Assembly (NCBI RefSeq): GCF_964355755.1 | Contig: NC_092672.1 | Coordinates: 15,498,501-15,562,500, forward strand | Length of the DNA: 64,000 nucleotides | Source of the DNA: Antedon mediterranea | Taxonomy: Eukaryota > Echinodermata > Crinoidea > Comatulida > Antedonidae | Direction of reading: 5' to 3' | Shown here: piece after piece, positions 33,480-45,498 of the stretch | How positions within the stretch are numbered: the stretch's first letter is position 1 | How the letters are laid out: each line of letters opens with the position of its first letter | Notes under the pieces: generated by a model | What the model saw: only the letters and a program-made list of their open reading frames with translations | Told to the model about the DNA's origin: nothing | The model's database searches: none | Made by a program: the position numbers and the translations under genes

Positions 33480-35597
33480 AGTGACTGTAAAGTTACAAGT
33501 GACGGACGGGGGAAAAACGGCTGTGAGTGTACATTTGGGCCCAAGTGACTTTTTCGAGAAACATAACTTTTACCTCCCCATCTAATTGGAAAGCAATTTA
33601 GAGCATTTAATTCTTCTTTATATGACAAATATCCTTGGATTGAATACTCTCAATATGAAGACACAATATACTGTTTTAAATGCTGACATTTTGGTGCAGA
33701 CAAAATAAGCAAGTCCACTTTTTTAGTTGATAAGGGATATTGTAACTGGAAAAAATGGAAATATAAGATCCAACAAGCTATTGCAACATCAGTGTAGTTC
33801 TCCACATGCTGAAAGTGTTGATGCATGTGCACATTACAATGCCATCAAGTCGGGAAAACTAAAATCCATATCTGAGCTCCACAGTGATGCTTTTGCAAAA
33901 CTCATCAAGGATAATAGGCACTACATCTTATTGTTAATCGCACAACGTGAGACCGGAAGATCTTACCGAATGAGCAACATAGATGTCAAGAAGCTCAACT
34001 TCCGTCCTTCGTGTGGAAACTTCCTTGCTATTCTATCATTAGTTGCAAAACAAGATGATGTAATTGCAGAAAAGATACATAAGTATACACATTATAAGAA
34101 TTCAGAATGCCCTTTTAGAAATAATGAAGGACATGATTCTTGAACAAATAAAGAAAGAGCTACACGAAGCCTGAAGCCTGATTTTTCTCCGTCCTCTCTG
34201 ATGAATCAAAGGATACATCCAACAAAGAGCAATTGGTTGTCGCTGTTTGATATTGTTTCAAAAATGCAATATATGAAGAGTTTGTTGGTGTCACTAAAGC
34301 ACAAAGCCTGGATGCTGATCCAGACACCATAATTGATAAACTGATGTCAGTTGAAGCCAATATGAAGAATTGTATCGGGCACAGGGCTACGACGGTGCCT
34401 CTGTTGTTTCTGGACATTTAAATGGAGTTCAGCGTAAACTACCACAGAAAACAGGAGTGGATATGGCCTATTATGTCCATTGTTTCTACCACAGATTAAA
34501 CCTAGTAATTATTGACATCTCAAAAGTGCATTTCTGACATGGTAGCGTTATTCAATCAGCTTCACTCATTCCTTAGTTCCAGTACAGTACATGTTATGTG
34601 GGAAAAGATGCAAGGTAAGTATGGCTTAAAGCAAATGGAAATTGGTAGAGTGTCAGAAACACGCTGGTCATGTCAGACAAAGCAGTTTAACGCTTTTTGG
34701 AACCGAATGGAAATAGTAATCGAGGTTCTTAATGATGTTATCGATAACGACATTAATTCCAGTCGTATTACTGAAGCAACCGGTTATTTGCTGCAGATAG
34801 ATCGTCGGTTCCTACGATACCTGTCTGTACTAAGGCACGTTTTATCAAAAGCTAAGTTTGCATCTGATGTTCTTCAAACACCATCAAATGACTTGACACA
34901 CGTTGTTGACCTCATTGGTACGATGAAATAAATAACTGTCGGATAAGAAACTGCTGTCAGGAATTCTGGTACGCCGCAGAAGCGATTGCAGACAGGTTGT
35001 GTTTGCCTGAAACAACGAGACCAAAAGGGAAAGTTGCACCACCGACTACTCTACGTGCATATTATGTTGAAAGTAATATTGAACAGAGTGCTACTGATGG
35101 ATTTGATGTTTTCGTCCAGAATGTATTCAAAGTCATTGATAAAATAGATGGTGAACTTAACAGAAGGTTCAGTGAAAAAAACATCTCGATAATGAAAGGA
35201 ATCTCATCGTTTTGTCCAACATCTAATACGTTACTTGATTATTGGATTTGCTCAGCTTTTTAAAACAGAGCAATGTTCTTAAAAGTGAATTAGTTACGTT
35301 CTAACATCTATTTGGACGTATCTTAACAGAACAGCAACCTCGATCTCTTCTCCAGCTACACGCATATCTAGAAGATTTGAAGGAAGCTTTGTTTGAGGAG
35401 CGTATCAGTGTAGTGGCGTGCGCTTTGCCTGTGTCATCTGCCGAATGTGAACGCAATTTTATTTCAATGAGACTAATAACAAATTATTTGCGTTCGACAA
35501 TGGCAAATGCTCGTTTGGATGATGATGCTTGACCGAGGAAGCAAACTTGACCTCAACAACGTGATTGACAGATTTAAGGCAAAATTCCCAAATTGAA
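33480..35597 (+). pseudogene. hAT-family transposase pseudogene (TTF zinc finger, DUF4371, dimerisation domain)
   Basis: Plus-strand pieces in order: HLGPSDFFEKHNFYLPI; YPWIEYSQYEDTIYCFKC with HFG and NWKKW (a TTF-type zinc finger, 33630-33760); KSISELHSDAF; FSVLSDESKDTSNKEQLVV (34180-34240), carrying the first catalytic-type Asp; GYDGASVVSGHLNGVQRKLP with YYVHCFYHRLNLVIIDISK (34385-34525); SETRWSCQTKQF (34650-34690); and the C-terminal ACALPVSSAECERNFISMRL with NYLRSTM (35420-35510). This is the order of the ZMYM-like hAT group. Several frameshifts and stops break it into at least five pieces, so it is inactive. Codon-level preservation suggests moderate age. Confidence 0.9.
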
Positions 35598-35639
35598 TTT
35601 GTGTTTGAGAAAACGGTTTGAAATTAAACTAGTTGGATA

Positions 35640-36537
35640 TTAGTTCTCTTTTCAATGTCCTGTATGTCATAACCTCTCATTCCAAAATTGAAAACAGAGA
35701 ACGTTCTGGCCACATAAATAATGTTCAAGTTTCTAGAGTATGCTACAGTAAACATCTTGGTGTAAACATTGATGAAACGCTAAGCTGGAAATACCATATT
35801 GAATATACTCGTGCAAAGGCTCTAAAAGGTTTAGGTATGCTTAAACGATGTAGACACATTTTTCAAAATAATATATTAAGAAATATTGCAAATTCTATTA
35901 TTATTCCACATCTAACTTATTGTAGTGTAATCTGGGGTAATTGTGGCTCAAGCTTTCTAAAAAAAAAAAACTGTACAAAATAGAAAAGCCCGAATCATAT
36001 TTGGCCTATCTTGGGATACACCAAGATGCACTTCAGCGAGTAAATTGGCTTACCCTCTCAACTAAAGATGAGTATGAATGTTGCATGTTAATTTATAAAG
36101 TTATGACGGGGCGTGCATCCACATATCTATCAAATCTAGTTAAACAAAATAATTTCAAATATAACTTTAGACATAATGATAAAAACCTCTATTATATGTT
36201 CCGAAACCTCGCACTGAGTATAAAAAACGTAGTATTCCTTATAGGGGGGTTATAACATTATATATTATTATATATCAATAAGATATGCCACAATCTCTGA
36301 ACGTATTAAAAAAAGAAATTGCAAACATATTTAAACTGGAAGCCTAATGCTGTATTATTTTATAAATTTTTTCTTTTAAGGTTTTTGTATAAATGTGTAT
36401 ACACTGTATTATTTGTATATATTATATTACCTATCACATTGTGGAAGAACACCTTTAATTTATGGTGAACGAATTTTATATTTTGTACTTTTGTATTTTA
36501 TAATTTCGTGAATAAATAAAGATTTTGGATTTGATTG
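35640..36537 (+). mobile_element. LINE 3' half (RT C-terminal region to tail)
   Basis: The plus strand gives VCYSKHLGVNIDETLSWKYH, KALKGLGMLKRCRHIF, PHLTYCSVIWGNCGSS, a frameshift at the A-run near 35960, then LAYLGIHQDAL and later RSIPYRGV. This is the region after the catalytic YxDD of CR1-like RT. The 3' end finishes GAATAAATAAAGATTTTGGA near 36520. It begins right after the hAT relic, with 5' truncation typical of LINEs. Confidence 0.85.
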
Positions 36538-36869
36538 CATGGAGGTGTATCTATACCATGCTCATCACGTGTACAGTAAGTAATAATCATATAATTATAC
36601 GATAATACAAGACCACAAAAATAAGCCTTTTCACTATGTATATATTTATGCATAACCATGATGAATAGCCATATTTATTTACTTTCACTTCATTTTCAAC
36701 ATTTTTCGAAAAAGTTCGCCGGAAAGCGACCTTGGTGGATCATCATCCAAAATCCAAATGAAATAATTGATTTGCACATAATTTTATTTGCATCTACCAT
36801 AAAGAAAGGACAAAACTTTCCTCCCCTAAATCCAATTAAAACAGCCTTGAGTTACGCTAAAACGCTGTT

Positions 36870-36969
36870 GCTTCCAGGGGCCCTGGCCAGGTGATGCTCG
36901 CTCCGCTCGCATAGCCCCAGCGTTAGGCACTTCAGCCCACTCATCAGAAAAATCCTGTCGCCACCGCTG
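36870..36969. mobile_element. hAT-like element terminus
   Basis: Ends (inverse) CAGCGGTGGCGACAGGATTT, the SNGG-rich style of terminus common in hAT MITEs. It is preceded by CAGGGGCCCTGGCCAGG and a GCGAGCGGAGCGAGC stretch. The partner end and target duplication were not located. 36976-37500 shows nothing else. Confidence 0.45.
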
Positions 36970-37506
36970 GTTCCAACCGAATGCGTGCATCTAACATATG
37001 CAAACAATTTACAGCCACCAGGACAATATTTCCAGATCTATAGTCATTTAATAACAAAATTGTTTTTGCCTATTTCAAGTCATGATTAAAATGTTATGCA
37101 TATATTTTTATATGCAAATAAGGCTTTTTATGCATTTTTATTTTTTATATATTAATGCTACTAAATTTACTAAATCTCCTCCAAAACCACTGAATGGTAC
37201 GTGCTCATATTTGGTACACTGATGTTTATTGATGGGCCACACACTATAGGCTATGTCACTTTTCTGAATTTTAAGGATAAACACTAACAAAAAAATGCAA
37301 AAAATAGCAGTAATTTGACCAAGTTTCGCGAGTTGTTACGTCACGTATCAACTACACAACCTTCTCCGTTGTGTATCGCAATGGCCTTATCTACAAACAC
37401 CATGTCGAGCCGCCACATTAAACGGTGTTTAGTTTCGGCAGCCGCCCAACCGTATCGACTGATCGCGTAGTTGAAGTTTTAATTAATTACACCTATCCTT
37501 AGAACA

Positions 37507-37578
37507 GAATGGCTTAGTGAGTAAACCGCCGTGGCCATTGAATGCTTAGTAGGTTCGAGTTTGAATCCGCGATATGTG
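37507..37578 (+). repeat. tRNA-like sequence, probable SINE head
   Basis: GAATGGCTTAGTGAGTAAAC (A-box-like), then GGTTCGAGTTTGAATCCGC (B-box-like), spaced about as in a tRNA. It abuts the left end of R1 copy 2, whose transcription it could once have driven. No closing acceptor stem is evident. Confidence 0.45.
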
Positions 37579-37591
37579 TAAATAATAAGTA

Positions 37592-38580
37592 TCTCCACTT
37601 AAAGCAAAAAATCTAAACCACAATGTAATTACAAAAGTAGCAAAAAAGATACCAAACCTAATGCAAAAAAATACAAAATATAAAAAACCATTAAAATTTT
37701 AAAAAAAGTAAAAACAAAAAAGCACACACACACAAATAAAATTACAAAGTATCAGATATAAAAGTTTCTGTCTGAGCGCGTCATCTAATTTCGAGAAGTG
37801 AGTGCACTTTTTGTGTCCGTTTTATTATTCCAATTACTGTAATTCTATAACATGAATTCATATTATATTCTAAAATGTTTTAATCTGCCGACTTCACTGA
37901 CAGACGTCACTTTCTGATGCACACCGTAGATTAATATTCACATAGCAAAAAGTCCAATATCCAAAATTGCGCTTTTATAATACTTAATGATCCCATTCGA
38001 ATGATTATTAAGGCAGACAAGACATGCGGAGCACAGGTTATTGCTAGACCACACAAAAGTAGCACATACATAACAAATCTCCCAAACCAAAAAAAATTGC
38101 GAAATATTAAAACGATTGAAATAAAAAAAATGTAAATGAAAAACACACACAAATAAAACGATTCCAAATGGTTTGATACATAGTTGAACAACAACTTAAC
38201 AATTCATGTTTCGGCAGAAATGTGTTTTTCATTTGAATTATGTTCACTTTTTTATTTTATCTAGATGTATCTTGGCTTATTTTTATAGTTTAGTTATTTT
38301 ATTTTCAACCTGTTATTGGTGTTTTACACTGTTGGCTTGAAATAAATAATAAAGAATAAAGAATAAAAAGTATCAAATAATGAATACACCACGAAAAACA
38401 CCCAAAATAATATAGTGTGGTATTTTATACTTTCGTTAGTGTTTGCGCGCATCATCTAACTAATCCACACTAAACACAATATTTGTTTAGCGTCTTTTAT
38501 TTTCTTAAAGTCTGAAAAGTCAAAAGTAAAGTCTAAAGTTCCATATCCAATATTGCTTCATTTTTTAGCTTACAGATATT
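37592..38580. repeat. Dispersed repeat R1, longest copy, with a small LINE insert
   Basis: Parallels 15460-16194 over its whole length, then continues: after GTTAGTGTTTGCGCGCATCATC (about 38435-38456), another unit start with TCCATATCCAATATTGC appears, supporting a tandem organisation. A 98-bp insert interrupts the second unit (38272-38369). The hydrophobic minus-strand frame (38194-37931) is partly shared with 16120-15854. Confidence 0.82.
38272..38369 (+). mobile_element. Short LINE/SINE 3' insert with 5-bp target duplication
   Basis: The insert starts TTGGCTTATTTTTATAG and ends with AATAAAGAATAAAGAATAAA. It is flanked by GTATC at 38267-38271 and 38370-38374. The uninterrupted target is seen in the R1 copies at 7950 and 16130 (GTATCAAATAATTAATAC), proving insertion. 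Confidence 0.82.
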
Positions 38581-38599
38581 TTACAGTGAAAGGATAGTG

Positions 38600-40090
38600 T
38601 ATAACAAAATCAATGGCCATAAAATAGTGAGAATCATATAAGTCATAAAGACTTTAAGTTTGACCCACCCAAAGATACAACATTTAATACAAAAAAGAAC
38701 AAAAAATATACATAAACTAATAATAAATAAAAGAAAACAAAGCTACAATTTCTATTTAAACCATATTCTCCAATCTTAACTGGTCTTATAAAATATATAT
38801 ATTTAACGTTCATCATATCTTAAAAGTAAATAGTTCTTGTATACTAATTTAAATTTAGAAGTTGTAGATACATTTTTAATATCTACATGGATTGAATTCC
38901 ATAATTTAGCTCCTTGGTGTTTAATAGAGTTCTTGATTGTTTGTACATTTAGGTAAAAGATAATCATTTGCATTGCGTGTATTATAACTATGTAGTTGAC
39001 TATGTTTCATAAAGTAGTTATTAAATGATTTTGGGAGTTTATTATTTTCGTATTTGTACATAAAGAAAGCAGATTGCAAACTATTGATATCAAATATATT
39101 TAATGTTTTAAATTTTAAAAAGAGTGGTTTGGTATGGGCTAGATAAGTTGATTTAGAACAAACACGAAGCGCTTTTTTCTGTAATTTGAGAGATGGTCCA
39201 ACTTTGAAGTTACCGTAGTAGTCAAAAAATGTTTATTTGTAATAGTTCCCCATAACAAATTACAATATGACAAATATGGAAGAACCATGGTATTATATAA
39301 TGAAAAAAGAATATTTGTTGGTAAAATATATTGAAGTTTGAAGTCAATATTTCTTGAAATCTGATTAGTAATTTTAGGTAATTGCTGTTTCCAGTTAAAT
39401 TGGGTGTCAATTGTGATTCCAAGAAAATGTGTATGTTGTTTTTCTGTAATTAAGAGATTATCAATTATTTTTTTAAAATTATTATTATTCCCTCGGTCTT
39501 CTGTCTTCTTTCAAAATATAAAAAATTAGTTTTATAAATATTCAGCGATAGTTTATTAGCCTTGAACCAATCTGAGACACACAGTAATTCCCTGTTAAGT
39601 GTTTCAAAAAGTGTATTAGTATTTTTATGGGATACAAAAATATTTGTATCATCAGCAAATAATATATAGTTTAATAACTCAGAAGAGTTTGGGATATCAT
39701 TTACATAAATAAGGAAATGCAAGGGACCTAAAGTAGATCCTTGTGGGACCCTACAGTTTACAGGCACTAAACTAGAAGTATGTGAATTAAAATATGTAAA
39801 CTGTTTTCTATCGTTAAGATAATTTGATAATAATAAACGAGGGAGTCCTCTGATGCCATAATGTTCAAGTTTATGTTTTAAAATGGTATGATTAATAGTG
39901 TCGAAGGCTTTCGATAAATCTATAAACACTCCAACTGTGTGTTTATTTTCAGATTTAGCAGAGGAGATTTTGTTGCAGATATCTAGTAATGCTAATTCGG
40001 TTGAGTGTTCTTTACGGAAACCATACTGATTAGGGTGAAACAAATAAGATATATAGTAGGAAATCTGAATATTTTTTTGGCATACAATTA
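38600..40090 (-). mobile_element. LINE with well-preserved RT core
   Basis: The minus strand has a 218-codon frame: NQYGFRKEHSTELALLDICN, VFIDLSKAFDTINHTILKHK, LEHYGIRG, CRVPQGSTLGPLHFLIYVND, FADDTNIFVSHKN (catalytic FADD box) and WFKANKLSLNIYKTNFL. The C-terminal region follows in other frames (HFLGITIDTQFNWK, LSYCNLLWGTITNKH). The G of CGVPQG is R here. The 5' end is truncated near 40090; the 3' region runs to about 38600. A CR1-like clade is likely. Confidence 0.9.
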
Positions 40091-41690
40091 TGAATGAATT
40101 GAAAAATTGCTGAAAAGTCAAAACTTAATATTTGGTGGAAAGGTCATTTGCATATTTGAAATATGAATATATGCATAATTCGCATATAACAACACATATT
40201 TAATACTCTATCACGGACAACGCTTTTAAAATTTCATGATTAAATCATTGCAAACTAAATTGTATGGGGTGATGAGAAAGACAATACAGGTTTCGAGTTT
40301 AAACCACAGCATAATAGAATTTTTATTTGTCTAGTAATGACAGAGGCGAGTTCTTATAAGATATAACATTATAACAATATAACATTCCTTGAGATTTCAC
40401 TGGATTTTATATGTAATGATGGGGACATGAAAATTACTTTGACAATATAACAGTCCTTAGGGATCTATAACATTTACGATCTTTGAAACAGTAGTCATGT
40501 AATTTGCAATTTCGACCAATCATGTTCTAGTATATATACATTGGCGATGTAGGCCAATACACAAATATACTAAGATAAGATTCTGCAGAATTCTTAAACA
40601 TTTTGGCATTATGTACGGAGAATCTACTTAGAATAAAAATAGGAAAATCGTGCGATAACAAGTACCATATTAAAGTAAGTAATTTGAAACTCAAAATGTA
40701 GAACACAATGATAATTCCATAGCGTGTGATTAAATTAGTCTATTGAAGGAAATTCTAATTAATGGCTTGGTACACGATTGTGACATTAAAAAAGAAAATT
40801 ATCCAAATAATCACCTTCTTTATCTGTACGTGCTTGTAATATTACTCTTTTACTTTTTGTGATAACAATTCATTGTACTTTACTGTGCTAACTTCAGTTA
40901 CCAAAGCACTGCTAATGTAATTAGATGTTTATTATGATAGATGATGACATTTTGATATTTGAGAGAGTTTGATGGCACTGCTTATTACAAAGCTATTTAA
41001 ATTTTCCTTTTCATAGAAAGGCTATAAAATACAACAATATTGATGCTTTCAAAGATTAGACTCATAAGAGATTGAAAGCATAATCTATATTTATATGTAC
41101 AGTATATCAATTTAAAGAAAACAATTTTTACAGTGCATCTTCCCAGTGAAATTAATTAAAGCTGTTACTACTAGATGAGAAAATCTGTGAGAGTAGAGAA
41201 AAAGCAAGGCTTCAAATAATTCCTTTGTACATATTTAAGTACAATATTTTATGAAAATCATTTAATTAATTTGTGTTAGATAATTATAGTACGTTATTTA
41301 GAATTAAAGTTATTTTAGAATTTAATGGAAGGACATTTGGACAAAGCATGGTTAGTTAAGGAAGTGGATATTATTGTAAGTAAGTGTGGTTTTTTGTTTG
41401 TAGTAATAATATGTGTACCGCCAGACCAAAACCTTAATGTCACAAAAGGAAGGGATTTCTGTAAAATGCTTCTGTAAAACCTGTATCTCCTTTACCATTT
41501 TTAAATTTTATTCTTACAGCAAATTTACGATAGATTCCAATCTATGAAATCTTTGTATTTTTAGGAAATTTAGAGTATAATCAATGAAAACAAAATTTTT
41601 ATGAGACCTCCTTTTTTCGTCTGTGGTGGAAAAACGAAGACCTATTCTCTGTAATTTGTGTCTATTTTAATTTTTACCTTTTTGATTATG
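40091..41690. other. AT-rich DNA, nothing recognised
   Basis: No coding, RNA or repeat features supported over 1.6 kb. This is the longest plain stretch in the window and could hold host regulatory or intron sequence. Confidence 0.4.
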
Positions 41691-41699
41691 AGAAGAACA

Positions 41700-42729
41700 C
41701 TTTTTTATTTTTTTTTTTTTAAAATTAAATAGATTTTAAAAACCTGTATCATTTCGACGGTCATCAATCACCGATGGTTTGCACATTTTCATAGTGAAAA
41801 TAGTACGTCGGAGCACATCGTCAGCTTGATCGCATTCCACCAAGCATGTACGTCGACATCCTTTGTGTACTATCAATCTCTAGCGTTACCAACGATCAAT
41901 CACAAAAGGATCGTCACTCCCGTATTGTAAAGTAGCGGTACCTCCGACGATCAATCACAGTCAATGAATAGAGTTGATGAAGCCACATGGTCAGTTTTCA
42001 CGAAGTGCTACTATACTACGCGCCCATTTACATGTATTATTAAGTACAATAAAAACAAAGCCTAGGACTGTAGTGCCAATGAAAATTATCCCGTTAGGCC
42101 TATATTTTATTAAAACGTATTACTATTAAAATATTAACAATGCTGCAGCATTTCATGACCCTTGTTGTTTTATTTGCTGTTCTGTCGATCATTCAACATG
42201 ATCGACAGTCAATGGCTAGGAGTTTAGATAAATCTCGCATCGCGTGTGGAAAACACTCTCAGCAAGTTTGCTTCATTAATATGCATGAGACTCTGTGAAG
42301 ACCTGCTTTAACGCGACGTCATTTTACTTTAGCTGCATGCGAATAAGTAGTCACCGCGATCGACCCGGCATGTAAGAAAATAATACCGGCCTAGGCTAGG
42401 AAAAGTTTATGCTTATATAAAAGCTTAAAAAAACATCGTTGCGTTGTAAAAATTTAAATGTAAAGTACAGTCAAGTGTTGTTAGCTTGATTTGGTACCCT
42501 AGGTAAGTATCAGCTGCATGTTCCATATGTTGTAATTTGCGAGCTATAGACTCATAGTGTTTGGTAAATGACATCATGAGATGTTTGTAAATCGTTTTAA
42601 ACGACTAACAATGTGCTAGAACACCAAAATTTCCAGGGGCCTTTCTGGCCCCAAGCCAATGTTTGCTTGCTTCACTCGCAAGGATAGGCCCCCCCCCCCC
42701 CCTATTTCAATATCCTAGATCTGCCCCTG
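41700..42729. mobile_element. Dispersed repeat R6 copy 1, hAT-like terminus
   Basis: Shares long blocks with 58920-60725: CATCAATCACCGATGGTTTG, CTCTAGCGTTACCAACGATC, CCTCCGACGATCAATCACAG, ACAATGCTGCAGCATTTCAT, GACCCTTGTTGTTTTATTTG. The right end, read inverted, is CAGGGGCAGATCTAGGATAT followed by a poly-C/G run (42688-42702), the same terminus as at 9375. It has no transposase frame. The matching left end is not clear. Confidence 0.72.
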
Positions 42730-43174
42730 CACTTAATGTTAATTTCTATTGTTGTATTTTCATTTTCACTTTACAGGCAGTTCCGCATCATTCAAAACAT
42801 GAACGGTCAATGTAATTTAATATGCTTCACTACCAGTATATCTAAAAAAACTATAAATATGTAAAACATACTTAAATTACGGTAAATACATTTATAATGT
42901 AGTTTGGATTATATTTATAGTTATTACAAGCCTCAAAAATAAAAGTGTAACTAAAGTTTAGTAAAAAAAAGTTTATTAACGTATGTTGTTTAAAAAAAAA
43001 AAAGTTATATTTGACGTCTCATTTGACAATGCAATTAATGTAGCTGGATTTTTATGAAATTTTCAATGATTATAGAAACATATATTAATACACTTGTTCT
43101 AAATTTCAAAGTCATAGGTATAATAGAAATTAGTGTTGTCAAGGACAACATGAGTCGCTGTCTGCCACGACATT
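42730..43174. other. AT-rich DNA, nothing recognised
   Basis: No supported features; the open frame at 43054-43347 spans into the MITE and has no domain. Confidence 0.4.
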
Positions 43175-43616
43175 TAGGGTACCTTCACACGTACAGCGTA
43201 AGACTGGCGTTCGTTATATTAATGAATGGCGTTAAACAAAGAAGTCCAAGTATCATTTACGTTTTAAAAGTTAAACCCTTGGTTTTCTTATTTAGATTTT
43301 ACACTGTTTTGATGACCATCTTTTGTTTTGTTTTAATCATTTCTTGAAATATAGTCAGCGCTTGATTTCTAAATCAATTTTTTCCCAAAAACACGCTTTT
43401 GACCATTATTTGCTGTTATTTCACAATAAACAATTCATGTGCTTTTAGATCGAAGAGCAGAGAGCAGCTAAATATATATCGGCATTAAAATGTACAGTAA
43501 AAAACGACAATTAATTGGTAAATATCTTGAATAACTCCACTGCCTAGTTCACACGCAAGACGTAGGCTACGCAAGGCGTACGCCATGGCTTATGCCATAC
43601 GTGTGAACAGGCTCTT
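43175..43616. mobile_element. MITE, inverted ends with CTTCACACGTA
   Basis: Left CCTTCACACGTACAGCGTAA with ACTGGCGTTCG (43182-43215) pairs with right CGTACGCCATGG...TATGCCATACGTGTGAACAGG (43577-43611). TTAG on the left and TTAA on the right may be a decayed TTAA duplication, as in Kolobok or piggyBac. Noncoding interior. Confidence 0.6.
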
Positions 43617-43929
43617 AAACTTCCTGTTTGAACTATATTTTTGAATGGCACACATAATCCAATCTTTAACAATCTTCTATTTACAAACATACAGTATCTT
43701 CATTTAAACTATTTTTTGCTTTTTTTTCATCTTTTTACACACACAAGAGCATTTGGTTGTATTAATACTACTATACAGTAAATTGGCTTTCCGAAAAATT
43801 TGATAGGCAATATAGTGAAGCAGAATGGTCAGAAGTTATAGGAAAACATACAGTTTTAATATGTTAAAAACTACAAAAGTTAAAATTTAAGCAGAGCAAC
43901 TTACAAGATTTATTGAGTACTTTTTCCCA
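43617..43929. other. Spacer, nothing recognised
   Basis: AT-rich; no supported features. Confidence 0.4.
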
Positions 43930-44345
43930 CATAGACTAATGCAAAGGACCCACAGTTCGATTGATAAATATCCGATGCAATGACCATTTGTTGTCACTTT
44001 TTAATAAGGTTCTTTTGCTGGTGTCCATGGATTTTAACTGTTTTTTGGAAAGTAGTAATCGATAGCAGTTCCGGGTTCGGGTTTCGTAAAACACAGTTGT
44101 TTTTTCTTACTATGGCAATAATTCAGCCCTTTCATGAGTCGCCATCCATTGACTGAATCTCTGGATAGCTGTTGGCTTCATGGACTGTTTTAGAGTCTGA
44201 ATTTTCTGGTGATAGTCACATTTGGTCACTAGCACCCATGGGTGAATGAATTGTCACAATAAGGTCAAGCACAGCATTTCCTGGAGTAGGTTCCTTGACT
44301 ATTTGCTTTATGTTAATTGGCTCAACATTGGTCCTAGTTCTATTT
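43930..44345 (-). mobile_element. Decayed LINE fragment: endonuclease end and linker
   Basis: The minus strand reads KQIVKEPTPGNAVLDLIVT (endonuclease C-terminal LDLIVT, 44328-44270), SPMGASD, FSQWMATHERAE (44135-44100), and FQKTVKIHGHQQ. This is the order of a widespread LINE family with the FGQWxxxHxW linker. Stops and frameshifts throughout. Truncated at both ends. Confidence 0.72.
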
Positions 44346-44401
44346 AAATTAAACTATTTGTCATGTCAATCAGAAATATTCGATATTGGATTCATACTCA
44401 C

Positions 44402-44525
44402 CATATCATCAGGATTGATTTCCTCAAGTTTCAGCTTGATCAGAGCAATTTGAACATCACGACCTAACTTGTTTTCTCTTATACCATGTTGCACCCACCA
44501 ACCAAGTTTGAGGACCATGCTACCC
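44402..44525 (-). CDS. Candidate internal coding exon, unknown product
   Basis: On the minus strand, acceptor GATTCTAG is followed by 124 nt with one open frame, SMVLKLGWWVQHGIRENKLG then RDVQIALIKLKLEEINPDDM, and a consensus donor ATG|GTGAGT (44401-44396). Both splice sites are good and composition is codon-like. It abuts a LINE fragment but does not match the LINE ORF order. It could be an exon of an unrecognised host gene or a relic; flanking exons were not found. Confidence 0.4.
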
Positions 44526-44637
44526 CTAGAATCAATAGAAAATAAACTAGATTAATTGCATCAGTGGTTAAAGATGTGAGTGATGTATACGAAAAACAAA
44601 CTATAAGGAAATTATGAAAAACCGCTCTCATTCATTT

Positions 44638-45205
44638 CATTTTATTTCATTTCATTTCATTTCCTTTTATTGTCATTTGCATATACAGTAAAACAAAATA
44701 TATACATAGAAATTGTGTTTGCTCCGAGACACAAAATGCAGAATAAATAACAAACAAAAAAAAACAACACAATTACAATGAAATAATGTCTCTCGTACGG
44801 AATCTTAACTAGCATTCAGTGCCCGAATGGAAGCTGGATAGAAGCTGTTGCAAAACATATTAGTACGAGAAGTGATGGACCGGTATCGTCTACCGCTACG
44901 TAACATCTCAAATACATTATGCATTGGATGGCTTGAATCTTGTAATATACAATGTGTTTTCTTTATTAAACGCTTCCCGAAAATGAATTCAATAGTGCTC
45001 TGTTCTATTCCAATGAGACGTGATGCATACTTAACAACAAGTTGTAGATCAGACTTATCTTTATTTATGGCCCAGGTGAACCACAAAATAATACTAAAGG
45101 TGAGTACACTTTCAATAACGGACTTATAGAAAAGTGTCATAATGAAAGGGTCCACTCCGAAGGATTTAAGTCTACGTAAAAAGTAAAGGCGTTCAAGATT
45201 CAAGA
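44638..45205 (-). mobile_element. LINE 3' part (Rex1-like RT C-terminus)
   Basis: A 132-codon frame reads RLYFLRRLKSFGVDPFIMTL, FYKSVIESVLTFSIILWF, KYASRLIGI, KTHCILQDSSHPMHNVFEML and CNSFYPASIRALN. This is the typical end of RT in the group whose core reads GVPQGCVLSP (compare 48390-48660). The 3' tail is a run of ATGAA units on the minus strand (44638-44675). 5'-truncated near 45205. Confidence 0.87.
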
Positions 45206-45490
45206 AATTTTATTTGTCCATAAAAATGGAAATTCACTTTGCTTGGTAGATTAAAATAACAATAAAAAACAAACATAAAAAATGTTGCAACAATTTAAAA
45301 CGTGCACTATTATAACAGATAAAATACAAGATAAAAAAGTTGAAAATAAAAAAACTGTTAAAAATGTAAAACCATTTAAAAGTTGCATTATTGTCTTACA
45401 TTAGAATTAAAAATATGAATGCTATTTACAACGAAGGATTTTCTAGTTCTACAAAGATTTGCTCTTGGAGGTCGTAGCCTAATGGGTAGT
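45197..45490 (-). mobile_element. LINE 3' fragment, tail TTGAATCTTG
   Basis: Minus strand: LPIRLRPPRANLCRTRKSF with VVNSI (45490-45410), the last residues of many LINE RT proteins, then a 3' region ending CATTTTTATGGACAAATAAA and ATTTCTTGAATCTTG. It abuts the previous LINE's truncated 5' end, suggesting serial insertion. Confidence 0.7.
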
Positions 45491-45498
45491 AACAAAGT

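Noticed and set aside
34160-34417. Minus-strand frame inside the hAT relic
   Set aside because: It is the shadow of the plus-strand transposase reading (FSVLSDESKD... and GYDGAS...).
36658-36894. Plus frame of 78 codons with a start
   Set aside because: No domain; it runs into a hAT-like terminus and is likely fortuitous.
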